NCBI GenBank assembly: GCA_903939355.1
Contig: CAJAHC010000196.1
Span: 1-7,832, forward strand
DNA length: 7,832 nucleotides
Origin: an uncultured Methylococcaceae bacterium
GTDB taxonomy: Bacteria > Pseudomonadota > Gammaproteobacteria > Methylococcales > Methylomonadaceae
Direction of reading: 5' to 3'
Within the stretch, counting starts at the first letter, position 1, and the number at the start of each line of letters is the position of its first letter. This document shows, piece by piece, positions 1-7,832 of the stretch. The notes under the pieces were generated by a model that made no database searches, was not told the origin of the DNA, and saw only the letters and a list, made by a program, of their open reading frames with translations. A program made the translations under genes and the position numbers.

Positions 1-777
<777 letters not shown>

Positions 778-817
778 TAAGCAACTTTGCTAATTACTAT
801 ATTAATCGAGGATAATC

Positions 818-1165
818 ATGAGTTTTTTTATATCTGACGCGTTAGCGGCTGCACCTGCTTCAGCCCCACCAGGCATAGAAGGTATGTTGTTTCCACTGGG
901 TATTTTAGTGTTTTTTTACTTTTTGTTTCTACGTCCTCAATCCAAACGTACTAAGGAAAAGAAACAAATGATTGCTGCCATGAGTAAGGGTGTTGAAGTC
1001 GTAACATCGGGTGGTATTCTTGGTAAAGTAGTTGATCTTGACGATAATTTCGTAAAAATTGAAGTCGCCGATAATACGTTTATTCAGGTGCAACGCCAAA
1101 GCATTGAAAGCATGATGCCAAAAGGAACTTATAAAGCAATAACCAAAAAAGTTGTTAAAGCTTAA
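818..1165 (+). CDS. yajC: Sec translocon accessory subunit YajC
   Basis: Small single-span inner-membrane protein that associates with SecD and SecF in the accessory complex of the SecYEG translocon; in E. coli it is non-essential. The 115 residues show a short N-terminal tail, one hydrophobic segment at about residues 22-38, then the family hallmark FLRPQSKR (37-44) at the cytoplasmic face. A soluble basic domain follows, with the conserved GVEVVTSGGILGKV stretch (58-71). Length is normal for the family (about 110). The ATG at 818 is supported by a GAGG ribosome binding site at 808-811, six bases upstream. It lies 40 bases after tgt and 73 bases before secD, probably in one transcript; I see no convincing terminator or promoter in either gap. 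Confidence 0.96.
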   Translation: MSFFISDALAAAPASAPPGIEGMLFPLGILVFFYFLFLRPQSKRTKEKKQMIAAMSKGVEVVTSGGILGKVVDLDDNFVKIEVADNTFIQVQRQSIESMMPKGTYKAITKKVVKA

Positions 1166-1238
1166 TGACTCTAGGTCAAAGCTAGTCTGCCACAGCTTCT
1201 ATTTAAGCTAAAGTACGGTTTAATTATTGGAATAACAC

Positions 1239-3086
1239 ATGCAAAACCATTTCCCCCTTTGGAAGAATTTATTTATCTTGATTGTTTTTGGTGTAGGGCT
1301 TATCTATTCTTTGCCAAACTTATACGGTGATGATCCCTCTGTTCAAGTGTCATCAACGCAAACTGCCAGTATAACTCAGGAGCAAGCAAACAACATTGAC
1401 TCTGAGATTAAAGCGGTAGGCGCTCCTGTAAAAGCATTTGAGTTTAAAGACGGACGTGTTTTAGCACGCTTTAATAATACTGATGATCAGCTCAAAGTGG
1501 CTGATTTATTGAGAGAAAAAATGGGGAGCAACTATACGGTTGCCTTAAATTTAGCGCCTACGACACCGAGTTGGTTGCGTGCATTAGGAGCAAATGCCAT
1601 GTATTTGGGTCTCGATTTGCGTGGTGGGGTGCATTTCTTACTGGAAGTGGATATGGATGCGGCCGCCAGACAAGCTGAAGACCGATACACTGATGATGTT
1701 CGCCTTGCCTTAAGAAGCGAAAAGTTACGTTATCAATCTGTTACCAAAGATGGCGGCTTCATCAAGGTAGTCCTTAAGACTGCTGACGATAAAGCAACAC
1801 TTTTGGCTCTACTGGATAAAGATTTTCGTACTTTGGATATTACAGAGCCAGAAATGCAAGACCAGGTTTGGCTTAAAGTATCTGAAAAAGAAGTCCGCGA
1901 AATCAAGAAATTTGCAGTTGCGCAAAACATGACTACCTTACGCAATAGGGTAAATGAATTAGGGGTTGCAGAGCCAGTTATTCAGCAACAAGGTGATAAC
2001 CGAATTATGGTTCAATTGCCTGGCGTACAAGATACTACGCGTGCAAAGGAAATTTTGGGCACGACAGCTACCTTGGAATATCGCTTGGTTGATGTTGAGC
2101 ATGATGTGCAACAGGCGGTTGCGGGGCATGTTCCGGTTGGCAGTCGCTTATATTATGAAAAAAATGGTAATCCAATACTTTTGGATCGTCGGGTGATTGT
2201 TACGGGCGATCAAATTGTTGATGCGTCTTCCGGTGTTGATGACGATAGCAGACCTTCGGTCAATATTTCATTAAATGGCGTTGGTGCTGCAAAGATGGCC
2301 AAAACCACCCAAGTTAGCGTCGGTAAGCCTATGGCTGTCGTTTTTATTGAATATAAAGTTGAAACTAAAACCGTCAATGGCCAAAAAGTACGCCATAAGG
2401 AGAAGGTTGAAAAAGTTATCAATGTTGCAACTATTCAGGGTGTATTTAGTAAGCGCTTTCAAACTACTGGTTTAGATAGCCCACAAGAAGCGCGCAACTT
2501 ATCGTTGTTATTAAGAGCGGGAGCATTGGCGGCACCGGTTGATATTGTCGAAGAACGTACAGTAGGCCCAAGCCTTGGTCAAGATAACATTGATAAAGGC
2601 ATGTTGTCATTTGTTGTAGGCTTTGCTTTGGTCGTATTGTTTATGGCAGTTTATTATCGTCTGTTTGGGATGATTGCAAATTTGGCGCTGGCATTTAACG
2701 TAGTTATCGTTGTGGCAATTTTGTCGATGTTGCAAGCAACGTTAACGTTACCAGGTATCGCCGGTATTATTTTGACCGTGGGTATGTCAGTTGATGCTAA
2801 CGTGTTAATTTTTGAGCGGATTAAAGAAGAGATCAGGAATGGTGTGACGCCACAAGCAGCTATATTCATTGGTTATGATAAAGCCTTTGCAACTATTCTT
2901 GACTCCCATTTTACCAATCTGGTGGTCGCTGTAGTTCTATTTGCCTTTGGTACAGGTTCAGTTAAAGGTTTTGCCGTAACCTTAATTATCGGGATTTTGT
3001 CATCCATGTTTACTGCAATCACCGGTACACGTATGGTTATTAACTGGACATACGGTAATCGTAGAGTTGAGAAATTGTCTATTTAA
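1239..3086 (+). CDS. secD: Protein translocase subunit SecD
   Basis: Inner-membrane RND-family subunit of SecDF, which uses the proton gradient to pull translocating proteins into the periplasm after SecA has pushed them through SecYEG. The 615-residue length equals that of E. coli SecD. There is one N-terminal membrane segment (about 8-26). A large periplasmic region (about 27-450) follows, opening with the family motif GLDLRGGVHFL (124-134) and containing RNRVNELGVAEP (235-246). The C-terminal five-helix RND bundle spans about 452-600. The fourth membrane segment carries the signature SVDANVLIFERIKEE (517-531); Asp519 corresponds to the E. coli Asp519 needed for proton-driven function. The C-terminus KLSI also matches the family. 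The ATG at 1239 is preceded by only a weak TGGA (1228-1231). It follows yajC by 73 bases and precedes secF by 99, a wider secD-secF gap than in many relatives. Confidence 0.98.
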   Translation: MQNHFPLWKNLFILIVFGVGLIYSLPNLYGDDPSVQVSSTQTASITQEQANNIDSEIKAVGAPVKAFEFKDGRVLARFNNTDDQLKVADLLREKMGSNYTVALNLAPTTPSWLRALGANAMYLGLDLRGGVHFLLEVDMDAAARQAEDRYTDDVRLALRSEKLRYQSVTKDGGFIKVVLKTADDKATLLALLDKDFRTLDITEPEMQDQVWLKVSEKEVREIKKFAVAQNMTTLRNRVNELGVAEPVIQQQGDNRIMVQLPGVQDTTRAKEILGTTATLEYRLVDVEHDVQQAVAGHVPVGSRLYYEKNGNPILLDRRVIVTGDQIVDASSGVDDDSRPSVNISLNGVGAAKMAKTTQVSVGKPMAVVFIEYKVETKTVNGQKVRHKEKVEKVINVATIQGVFSKRFQTTGLDSPQEARNLSLLLRAGALAAPVDIVEERTVGPSLGQDNIDKGMLSFVVGFALVVLFMAVYYRLFGMIANLALAFNVVIVVAILSMLQATLTLPGIAGIILTVGMSVDANVLIFERIKEEIRNGVTPQAAIFIGYDKAFATILDSHFTNLVVAVVLFAFGTGSVKGFAVTLIIGILSSMFTAITGTRMVINWTYGNRRVEKLSI

Positions 3087-3099
3087 GTTGGGGTGCTGT

Positions 3100-3123
3100 C
3101 TGGGCAATATTATGATTACCCAG
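3100..3123 (+). other. Inverted repeat in the secD-secF spacer
   Basis: CTGGGCAAT (3100-3108) can pair with ATTACCCAG (3115-3123) as eight Watson-Crick pairs with one C-A mismatch, around a six-base loop (3109-3114). Two G-U pairs and a U-A pair can extend the stem to 3097 and 3126. No U-run follows, so it is not an intrinsic terminator. In an mRNA it could be a processing or stability element, or could affect secF translation about 60 bases downstream. The pairing is visible in the sequence; any function is inference. Confidence 0.35.
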
Positions 3124-3185
3124 GTACAAGACAAACATAAAAAAGGGCAGCCACAAGGGATTGCCTCTACTTTTGGAAGGTTACA

Positions 3186-4112
3186 ATGAAGATAACAAAT
3201 ATAAATTTTATAGGTAATCGAAATATAGCACTGATCTTTTCCAGTGTTCTTATGATTATTTCGATAGGCTCACTTGCTGTCCGTGGTTTGCAAATGGGTA
3301 TTGATTTTACAGGTGGTACACTCATCGAAGTTGGCTATCAAAAGCCGGCAGACTTAACCGTGCTAAGAAATACGTTGGATTCTGAGGGTTTTGATGATGC
3401 CACAGTGCAAAATTTTGGCACGGCAAAAGATGTTTTGATTCGTTTAAAACCACATGAAGGGGTTAGCAGTGCCGATTTAAGCTCCAAGGTGCTTGAGGCT
3501 ATTAACAAAACTACTGCAGAACCTGCCAGTGTAAGACGGGTAGAGTTCGTAGGGCCGCAAGTCGGAGATGATTTGGCGGAGGATGGTTTTTTGGCGTTGT
3601 TATATTCAACGATAGGTATTTTAATTTATATTGCTTGGCGTTTTGAGTGGAAATTCTCTGCTGGAGCTGTGATTGCGACAATTCACGATGTTATTGTTAC
3701 GTTGGGATTTTTTTCTATTTTGGGATTAGAGTTTGATTTGACAGTATTAGCGGCAGTTTTGGCGTTAATTGGTTATTCTTTAAACGATACAATTGTGGTT
3801 TACGATCGTATCCGTGAAAATTTTCGTTTATTAAGAAATAAATCGACTGAAGAAATTATGAACATTTCGGTTAATGTAACGTTAAGCCGAACCATTATGA
3901 CGTCTTTGACGGTCATTTTGGTGCTGGTATCATTATTTTTCCTTGGTGGTGAAATTATACATAACTTTTCCGTAGTGCTTTTGTTTGGTGTATTTTTTGG
4001 TACCTATTCATCTATTTTTATTGCCAGTCCTATGGCTTTATTATTAGGAATTAGCGCTGAAGATTTAATGATTCCGGTTAAAGAAGGCTTGGATATAGAT
4101 GGTAGACCATAG
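3186..4112 (+). CDS. secF: Protein translocase subunit SecF
   Basis: Partner of SecD in the proton-driven export motor of the inner membrane. The 308 residues form the compact SecF architecture. A membrane segment at about 12-30 leads into GIDFTGGT (38-45) and a small periplasmic domain (about 40-130) ending near FVGPQVGDDL (121-130). Five membrane segments follow (about 134-151, 158-179, 183-202, 236-255 and 260-285). The SecF signature YSLNDTIVVYDRIRENF (197-213) is intact: Asp201 and Arg235 (in TLSRTIMTS) align with E. coli Asp213 and Arg247, residues required for proton coupling. The ATG at 3186 has a strong GGAAGG ribosome binding site (3175-3180), five bases upstream. It is transcribed in the same direction as yajC-secD. 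The 99-base gap after it contains a new -10 box, so the sec operon may end soon after, although no clear terminator is visible. Confidence 0.98.
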   Translation: MKITNINFIGNRNIALIFSSVLMIISIGSLAVRGLQMGIDFTGGTLIEVGYQKPADLTVLRNTLDSEGFDDATVQNFGTAKDVLIRLKPHEGVSSADLSSKVLEAINKTTAEPASVRRVEFVGPQVGDDLAEDGFLALLYSTIGILIYIAWRFEWKFSAGAVIATIHDVIVTLGFFSILGLEFDLTVLAAVLALIGYSLNDTIVVYDRIRENFRLLRNKSTEEIMNISVNVTLSRTIMTSLTVILVLVSLFFLGGEIIHNFSVVLLFGVFFGTYSSIFIASPMALLLGISAEDLMIPVKEGLDIDGRP

Positions 4113-4130
4113 GATATAAACTTTCCCTTT

Positions 4131-4152
4131 ATCAGCCTAACTGATTGCTGAT
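4131..4152. repeat. Short nested inverted repeats upstream of the ndk promoter
   Basis: ATCAGC (4131-4136) is the exact complement of GCTGAT (4147-4152) with a ten-base loop. The same left arm, ATCAG, can instead pair with CTGAT at 4141-4145 across a five-base loop, so two mutually exclusive hairpins share one arm. The repeat ends four bases before the TATAAT box. No U-run follows, so it is not a canonical terminator. It could be the remains of the secF transcript end or a protein-binding site over the -35 region; chance is also possible at this length. Confidence 0.3.
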
Positions 4153-4156
4153 CGGG

Positions 4157-4162
4157 TATAAT
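4157..4162 (+). promoter_or_regulatory. Probable sigma70 -10 element for ndk (and downstream genes)
   Basis: A perfect TATAAT preceded by GGG lies 50 bases before the ndk start, in the secF-ndk gap. The hexamers 16-18 bases upstream are poor matches to TTGACA, so a bound activator or upstream contacts may be needed. Initiation would fall near 4169, giving a leader of about 40 AT-rich bases before ndk. This is the only intergenic site in the window with a consensus -10, and it sits where the two conserved gene blocks join, which supports a new transcription unit here. Confidence 0.5.
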
Positions 4163-4211
4163 TTACGATTCAATTATTTTATTTAATGTTACTTTGGAGT
4201 TTTAGAAAACA

Positions 4212-4643
4212 ATGGCTATAGAACGCACTTTCTCAATTATTAAACCTGACGCTGTCGCAAAAAATGTTATCGGTGAAATTTACAGTCGCTTTGAAAAAAA
4301 CGATTTAAAAATTGTTGCAGCAAAAATGCTGCACCTGACTCAAGAACAAGCTGAAGGTTTTTATGCGGAACATAGTGAGCGTGGTTTCTTTAAGGATTTA
4401 GTTGCATTTATGGTTTCAGGCCCGGTGATTATGCAAGTATTGGAAGGCGAAAATGCGGTTCTTAAACACCGTGAAATAATGGGCGCCACTAATCCAAAAG
4501 AAGCAGCTGAGGGGACTATCCGTGCTGATTTTGCTGCCAGTATCGATGAAAATGCAGTACATGGATCCGATGCAGTAGACACAGCTAAAAGAGAAATCTC
4601 TTACTTTTTCTCAGACAGTGAAATCTGTGCAAGAACCCGTTAA
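4212..4643 (+). CDS. ndk: Nucleoside-diphosphate kinase
   Basis: Moves the terminal phosphate from ATP to other (deoxy)nucleoside diphosphates through a phosphohistidine intermediate, balancing NTP and dNTP pools in the cytoplasm. The 143 residues are full length for the bacterial family. Visible hallmarks are [12 protein letters not shown] (4-15, with Lys11), the Kpn-loop region, GATNP (91-95), GTIRADF (101-107, with phosphate-binding Arg104) and the active-site NAVHGSD (114-120) with catalytic His117. The C-terminal CARTR (139-143) matches the E. coli ending and confirms that the stop at 4641 is genuine. The ribosome binding site is TTGGAG (4194-4199), with a slightly long 12-base spacing to ATG. 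The last 26 bases overlap rlmN in another frame. Confidence 0.98.
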   Translation: MAIERTFSIIKPDAVAKNVIGEIYSRFEKNDLKIVAAKMLHLTQEQAEGFYAEHSERGFFKDLVAFMVSGPVIMQVLEGENAVLKHREIMGATNPKEAAEGTIRADFAASIDENAVHGSDAVDTAKREISYFFSDSEICARTR

Positions 4644-5730
4644 CCCCCAAAAATTTAATTTACTCGATTATGACAGAAAGGGTCTTGCGGCCTTTTTTGT
4701 CAATTTAGGCGAAAAACCTTTCCGCGCAACTCAATTACTTAAGTGGATTTATCAGGAAGGCGTAGAAGATTTTGATTTAATGACTAATTTAAGTAAGTCG
4801 TTGCGAACTTATTTAAATGAAAATTGCTACCTAGCTACGCCAGCGATTGTGATAGAGCAAATTGCCAGTGATAGTACGCGTAAATGGGCATTGGAAACCA
4901 GTTGTGGCAATCGGATCGAAACAGTTTTTATTCCCGAAGAAGGGAGAGGTACTTTGTGCGTATCATCACAAATTGGCTGTGCGTTAGCCTGTACTTTTTG
5001 TTCAACTGCCCAGCAAGGTTTTAATCGAAACTTAACGACGGCAGAGATCATTGGCCAAGTAATCGTTGCTCAAGAACGATTAGGAATGACAAAAAAAATT
5101 ACTAATGTTGTTATGATGGGGATGGGAGAGCCCTTGCTCAATTTTGATAATGTTGTTGCCGCTATGAATTTAATGATGGATGATTTTGCGTTTGGACTTT
5201 CCAAGCGAAGAGTGACTATCAGTACATCAGGAGTAGTGCCTGCGATGTATCGGTTAACACAAGCTTGTGATGTAAGTCTTGCCGTATCATTACATGCTGT
5301 AACTGATGAGTTAAGGAATGAATTGGTTCCTATTAATAAAAAATACCCTTTAAAGGAGTTAATGGAAGCATGCAGGGATAATGCGAAGATAGCGCCACGT
5401 CGCACTGTTACTTTTGAATATGTCATGCTCGAGGGGATTAATGATTCGATGGATGATGCTCGCGGGCTTATTAAATTATTAAAAACTGTTCCGGCAAAGC
5501 TCAACTTGATCCCTTTTAATCCTTTCCCTAATAACGCTTACAAATGTTCAAGCAAAGAAGTTATTAATAGATTCAAAACAGTCTTAAACGATGCAGGAAT
5601 AGTGACGACAGTCAGAAAAACTCGTGGTGAAGATATTGACGCGGCTTGTGGACAATTGGTTGGACAAGTTGAAGATAAAAGTCGAAGACATCTTAAAATT
5701 AAGGTGGTGGGTTCAGAGCGTGCAGCCTGA
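4618..5730 (+). CDS. rlmN: Dual-specificity 23S rRNA A2503 / tRNA A37 (adenine-C2)-methyltransferase RlmN
   Basis: Radical-SAM enzyme that methylates C2 of adenosine 2503 in 23S rRNA and of adenosine 37 in some tRNAs, aiding translational fidelity. The 370 residues hold an N-terminal RNA-binding region with [15 protein letters not shown] (31-45). The 4Fe-4S motif is Cys121-x3-Cys125-x2-Cys128 in [28 protein letters not shown] (164-175) is the SAM-binding GGEP-like element, followed by [13 protein letters not shown] (196-208). The two catalytic cysteines are present: Cys114 (TLCVS) and Cys344 (DIDAACGQL), matching E. coli C118 and the methyl-carrying C355. The start is GTG at 4618, 26 bases inside ndk, with no good ribosome binding site, so translation is probably coupled to ndk. 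A second in-frame GTG at 4627 is the alternative. There is no in-frame ATG before the conserved region. Confidence 0.97.
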   Translation: MKSVQEPVNPQKFNLLDYDRKGLAAFFVNLGEKPFRATQLLKWIYQEGVEDFDLMTNLSKSLRTYLNENCYLATPAIVIEQIASDSTRKWALETSCGNRIETVFIPEEGRGTLCVSSQIGCALACTFCSTAQQGFNRNLTTAEIIGQVIVAQERLGMTKKITNVVMMGMGEPLLNFDNVVAAMNLMMDDFAFGLSKRRVTISTSGVVPAMYRLTQACDVSLAVSLHAVTDELRNELVPINKKYPLKELMEACRDNAKIAPRRTVTFEYVMLEGINDSMDDARGLIKLLKTVPAKLNLIPFNPFPNNAYKCSSKEVINRFKTVLNDAGIVTTVRKTRGEDIDAACGQLVGQVEDKSRRHLKIKVVGSERAA

Positions 5731-6478
5731 TTTCTCAGTGTTCTGGGGTTGGTTTCCGCGTAGTTTCTTCTTGGCTATTATATTATCATCATGTTCATTA
5801 CTAAATAAAGATGATAAAAGTAACGACTCTGCCAGTATCTATTTGCAACTGGGGGTCCGTTACATGGATCTTGGGAAACTGGAAATAGCTAAGGAAAATT
5901 TACTACTAGCACAAGAAAAAGATCCGAGTAATCCCCAGGTGCATAATGCCTTTGCTTTTTTATATGAAAAAATAAATGATTATGCTCAAGCTAAAGAGCA
6001 GTATGAAATGGCATTAGAATTGTCTCCGCAGGATTGGAGTGTACAAAATAATTTTGGGCGGTTTCTCTGCGATCGTGGCGAGTATAAGCAAGGTATGGCT
6101 TTGTTAATACAGGCCAGTTCAACTCAATTAAACGACAGGCAATGGGTAGCATTAACAAATGCAGGGAGATGCCAACTTGCAATGGGGCAAAAACAAAGTG
6201 CCGCCAGCTACTTTAAGCAAGCACTGATCAGTAACAATGCTTATGCGCCAGCGTTGCTGGAAATGCAAAAATTAAGCTATCAAAATAGCGACTATTTGGC
6301 AGCAAAAGATTATTTGCAGAGATATTTAAAGGTTGCAACTCATACATCAGGCACTTTGTGGTTTGGCATGCAGACCGAAGTTGCTTTAGGAAATGTAGAT
6401 TTGGCAAAAGAATATCAAAAAATATTGGTGGAAAAATTTCCATTATCAGAAGAAGCAAAATACATTGTGGGCAAATAG
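5720..6478 (+). CDS. pilW: Type IV pilus biogenesis/stability lipoprotein PilW (PilF-like TPR pilotin)
   Basis: Outer-membrane lipoprotein of the type IV pilus system; the Pseudomonas PilF/PilW family helps the PilQ secretin assemble in the outer membrane. With the GTG at 5720 the protein is 252 residues, the length I recall for P. aeruginosa PilF. Residues 11-25 form a lipoprotein signal (Arg14, hydrophobic FFLAIIL, lipobox LSSC with Cys25). Ser at +2 suggests outer-membrane sorting. About six 34-residue TPR units follow from residue 38 to 242, including [16 protein letters not shown] (88-103) and [11 protein letters not shown] (160-170). The start is uncertain. GTG 5720 has a GGTGGG (5706-5711) eight bases upstream and overlaps the end of rlmN by 11 bases; GTG 5738 would begin seven bases after the rlmN stop with Cys at residue 19. 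The ATG at 5624 would overlap rlmN by 107 bases and add an unlikely N-terminus. The gene order after rlmN supports the assignment. Confidence 0.88.
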   Translation: MQPDFSVFWGWFPRSFFLAIILSSCSLLNKDDKSNDSASIYLQLGVRYMDLGKLEIAKENLLLAQEKDPSNPQVHNAFAFLYEKINDYAQAKEQYEMALELSPQDWSVQNNFGRFLCDRGEYKQGMALLIQASSTQLNDRQWVALTNAGRCQLAMGQKQSAASYFKQALISNNAYAPALLEMQKLSYQNSDYLAAKDYLQRYLKVATHTSGTLWFGMQTEVALGNVDLAKEYQKILVEKFPLSEEAKYIVGK

Positions 6479-6505
6479 TTTTTTGACCTGCAGAATCTAT
6501 TAAAT

Positions 6506-7786
6506 ATGACAAATAATATACAAGCAATACGAGGAATGCACGATGTGCTTCCAGAACAGACTCCACTTTGGCAATATGCTGAACATAAGCTGAGAGAAGT
6601 GCTCAGCGTTTATGGCTATAGTGAAATTCGCTTGCCTGTTTTGGAAAAAACAGAGCTTTTTAAGCGCTCTATTGGTGAAGTCACCGATATAGTTGAAAAA
6701 GAAATGTATACCTTTGATGATCGAAACGGAGATTCATTAACTTTACGTCCGGAAGGTACGGCGGGTTGTCTTAGAGCTTGTTTGGAGCATGGATTGTTAC
6801 ATAATCAGGTTCACAGGTTATGGTATTACGGACCTATGTACCGTCATGAGCGTCCACAAAAGGGTCGTTATCGTCAGTTTATTCAATTGGGGGTTGAGAC
6901 TTATGGTATGTCCGGTCCTGATATCGATGCTGAATTGATTTTAATAATGGACCGCTTGTGGAAGAAACTGGGCATTCGAGATAAAGTTCGTCTACAGATT
7001 AATTCCTTAGGAACTATTGCTGAACGACAAGTTTATAGAGTAGTTCTAGTTAATTATTTTAAGGCGCATCTGGATGAGTTAGATGAGGATAGTTTGCGGC
7101 GACTGGAAACTAATCCTCTACGGATTTTGGACACTAAAAATCCTGCTATGCAACAATTGGTTGAAAATGCGCCTGAGTTAATGGCTCATTTGGGTGAAGA
7201 AAGTCTGGCTCATTTTAATGGATTAACGGCGATATTAGATAGTCTTGGTGTAAGTTACGAAATCACAACTCGATTAGTACGTGGATTGGATTATTATAGT
7301 AAAACGGTATTCGAATGGGTTACAGATGAATTAGGGTCGCAAGGCACCATCTGTGCAGGTGGACGATATGACAGTTTGATAGAGCAGTTAGGCGGAAAAC
7401 CTAACTTTGCTGTTGGTTTTGCTATGGGTATGGAGCGCTTATTGGCTTTAGTTGAGCTTGCTGGTAATGTTCCACTTGAAAGATCAATTGATGTATATAT
7501 GATTCGAGTTGGAGAGCTGGCTGAAAAGGAAGGTTTACGTCTTGCCGAAAAGATTAGAAATGAAGTGCCAGGGCTGAAATTGCAGGTTAACTGTGGTGGC
7601 GGTAGCTTTAAAAGTCAGTTTAAAAAAGCTGATAAAATAGGCGCTGAATATGCCATTATTTTGGGTGATGATGAAGTCAGTCGAAAAGAACTTGCTATTA
7701 AATCTTTACGTAGCGAGCAAGGTCAAAAAACATTTAATCAAGAGCAAGCAATTGCTTTTTTACAAGAGTTTTTAGTGAAGATGTAA
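6506..7786 (+). CDS. hisS: Histidine--tRNA ligase (histidyl-tRNA synthetase)
   Basis: Class II aminoacyl-tRNA synthetase that activates histidine with ATP and loads it on tRNA-His in the cytoplasm. The 426 residues are full length and begin like E. coli HisS (NIQAIRGM). Motif 1 lies around [10 protein letters not shown] (38-47). The TLRPEGT loop is at 79-85. Motif 2 is [17 protein letters not shown] (109-125), with Arg113. The histidine-binding signature is VRGLDYY (258-264), with catalytic Arg259, and GGRYD (285-289) follows. Motif 3 is GFAMGMERL (304-312), with Arg311. The C-terminal anticodon-binding domain occupies about 327-426 and includes [15 protein letters not shown] (362-376). ATG 6506 lies 27 bases after pilW and lacks a strong ribosome binding site. 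In E. coli and Pseudomonas, ispG (and rodZ before it) precedes hisS; here pilW does. The next gene, expected to be yfgM-like, would begin beyond the window. Confidence 0.98.
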   Translation: MTNNIQAIRGMHDVLPEQTPLWQYAEHKLREVLSVYGYSEIRLPVLEKTELFKRSIGEVTDIVEKEMYTFDDRNGDSLTLRPEGTAGCLRACLEHGLLHNQVHRLWYYGPMYRHERPQKGRYRQFIQLGVETYGMSGPDIDAELILIMDRLWKKLGIRDKVRLQINSLGTIAERQVYRVVLVNYFKAHLDELDEDSLRRLETNPLRILDTKNPAMQQLVENAPELMAHLGEESLAHFNGLTAILDSLGVSYEITTRLVRGLDYYSKTVFEWVTDELGSQGTICAGGRYDSLIEQLGGKPNFAVGFAMGMERLLALVELAGNVPLERSIDVYMIRVGELAEKEGLRLAEKIRNEVPGLKLQVNCGGGSFKSQFKKADKIGAEYAIILGDDEVSRKELAIKSLRSEQGQKTFNQEQAIAFLQEFLVKM

Positions 7787-7832
7787 TGTTAGATACATTA
7801 AACTAATTAAAAATCTAATTGTTATTTTTAAC

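Noticed and set aside
1187..1214. CTGCCA with TAAAGT, 16 bases apart, as a promoter before secD
   Set aside because: Each hexamer matches consensus at only four of six positions, and such pairs are common by chance in AT-rich DNA.
3145..3165. GGCA (3146-3149) with TGCC (3162-3165) in the secD-secF spacer as a second hairpin or minus-strand terminator
   Set aside because: It is a four-pair stem with a 12-base loop and no gene on the minus strand to terminate; too weak to report.
5070..5504. A 144-codon open frame on the minus strand inside rlmN
   Set aside because: It lies entirely antisense to the conserved radical-SAM core of rlmN, resembles no protein family I know, and has no independent ribosome binding site or promoter. 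It is a shadow of the real gene.
6483..6505. TTGACC (6483-6488) as a -35 box for a hisS promoter
   Set aside because: No -10 hexamer lies 16-18 bases downstream; that position falls on the hisS start codon itself. Co-transcription with pilW is simpler.
6228..6566. A 112-codon minus-strand open frame spanning the end of pilW and the start of hisS
   Set aside because: It runs antisense to two well-supported genes, and the translation is low-complexity, Leu-rich and unrecognisable. Coding potential is explained by the + strand.
7784..7832. AT-rich hairpin TAATGT-TAGAT-ACATTA (7784-7800) after hisS, plus direct repeat CTAATT (7803-7808, 7815-7820), as a terminator
   Set aside because: The stem has only one G-C pair and no clean U-run directly follows, so an intrinsic terminator cannot be supported. 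The region is cut by the window end.

Overview
The window is a gene-dense, single-strand (+) stretch of chromosomal housekeeping DNA at roughly 40% G+C. It almost certainly comes from a gammaproteobacterium. The protein sequences are closest to my memory of the E. coli and Pseudomonas orthologues: SecD is 615 aa with the catalytic Asp at 519, Ndk is 143 aa with His117, and HisS keeps Arg113 and Arg259. The order ndk-rlmN-pilW-hisS is a gammaproteobacterial arrangement. The low G+C and the pilW gene would fit an environmental lineage such as a methanotroph (Methylococcales), but that is a guess that I cannot confirm from this sequence.

Layout: 1-777 is the C-terminal two thirds of tgt (queuosine tRNA modification), followed by yajC (818-1165), secD (1239-3086) and secF (3186-4112). 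This is the classic tgt-yajC-secDF block, which builds the SecDF-YajC protein-export motor. A 99-base gap with a good -10 box (TATAAT, 4157-4162) then leads into a second block: ndk (4212-4643), rlmN (4618-5730), pilW/pilF (about 5720-6478) and hisS (6506-7786). The last 46 bases are AT-rich and hold nothing I can identify. There is no intergenic stretch over 100 bases, and I see no tRNA, rRNA, CRISPR array, insertion sequence or prophage remnant.

The genes form two functional groups. The first couples a tRNA-modification enzyme to the proton-driven late step of Sec export. The second is tightly packed (ndk/rlmN overlap by 26 bases, rlmN/pilW overlap or abut, pilW/hisS are 27 bases apart). 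It combines nucleotide supply, 23S rRNA/tRNA methylation, a lipoprotein pilotin for type IV pili, and histidyl-tRNA synthetase. Both rlmN and pilW appear to use GTG starts.

I do not see a new biological system here. The points worth a second look are: the missing rodZ and ispG genes between pilW and hisS; the fusion of the two conserved blocks; a hairpin plus possible 25-codon leader ORF that runs into the secF start codon; a set of short inverted repeats beside the ndk promoter; and the start-codon arrangements of rlmN and pilW.
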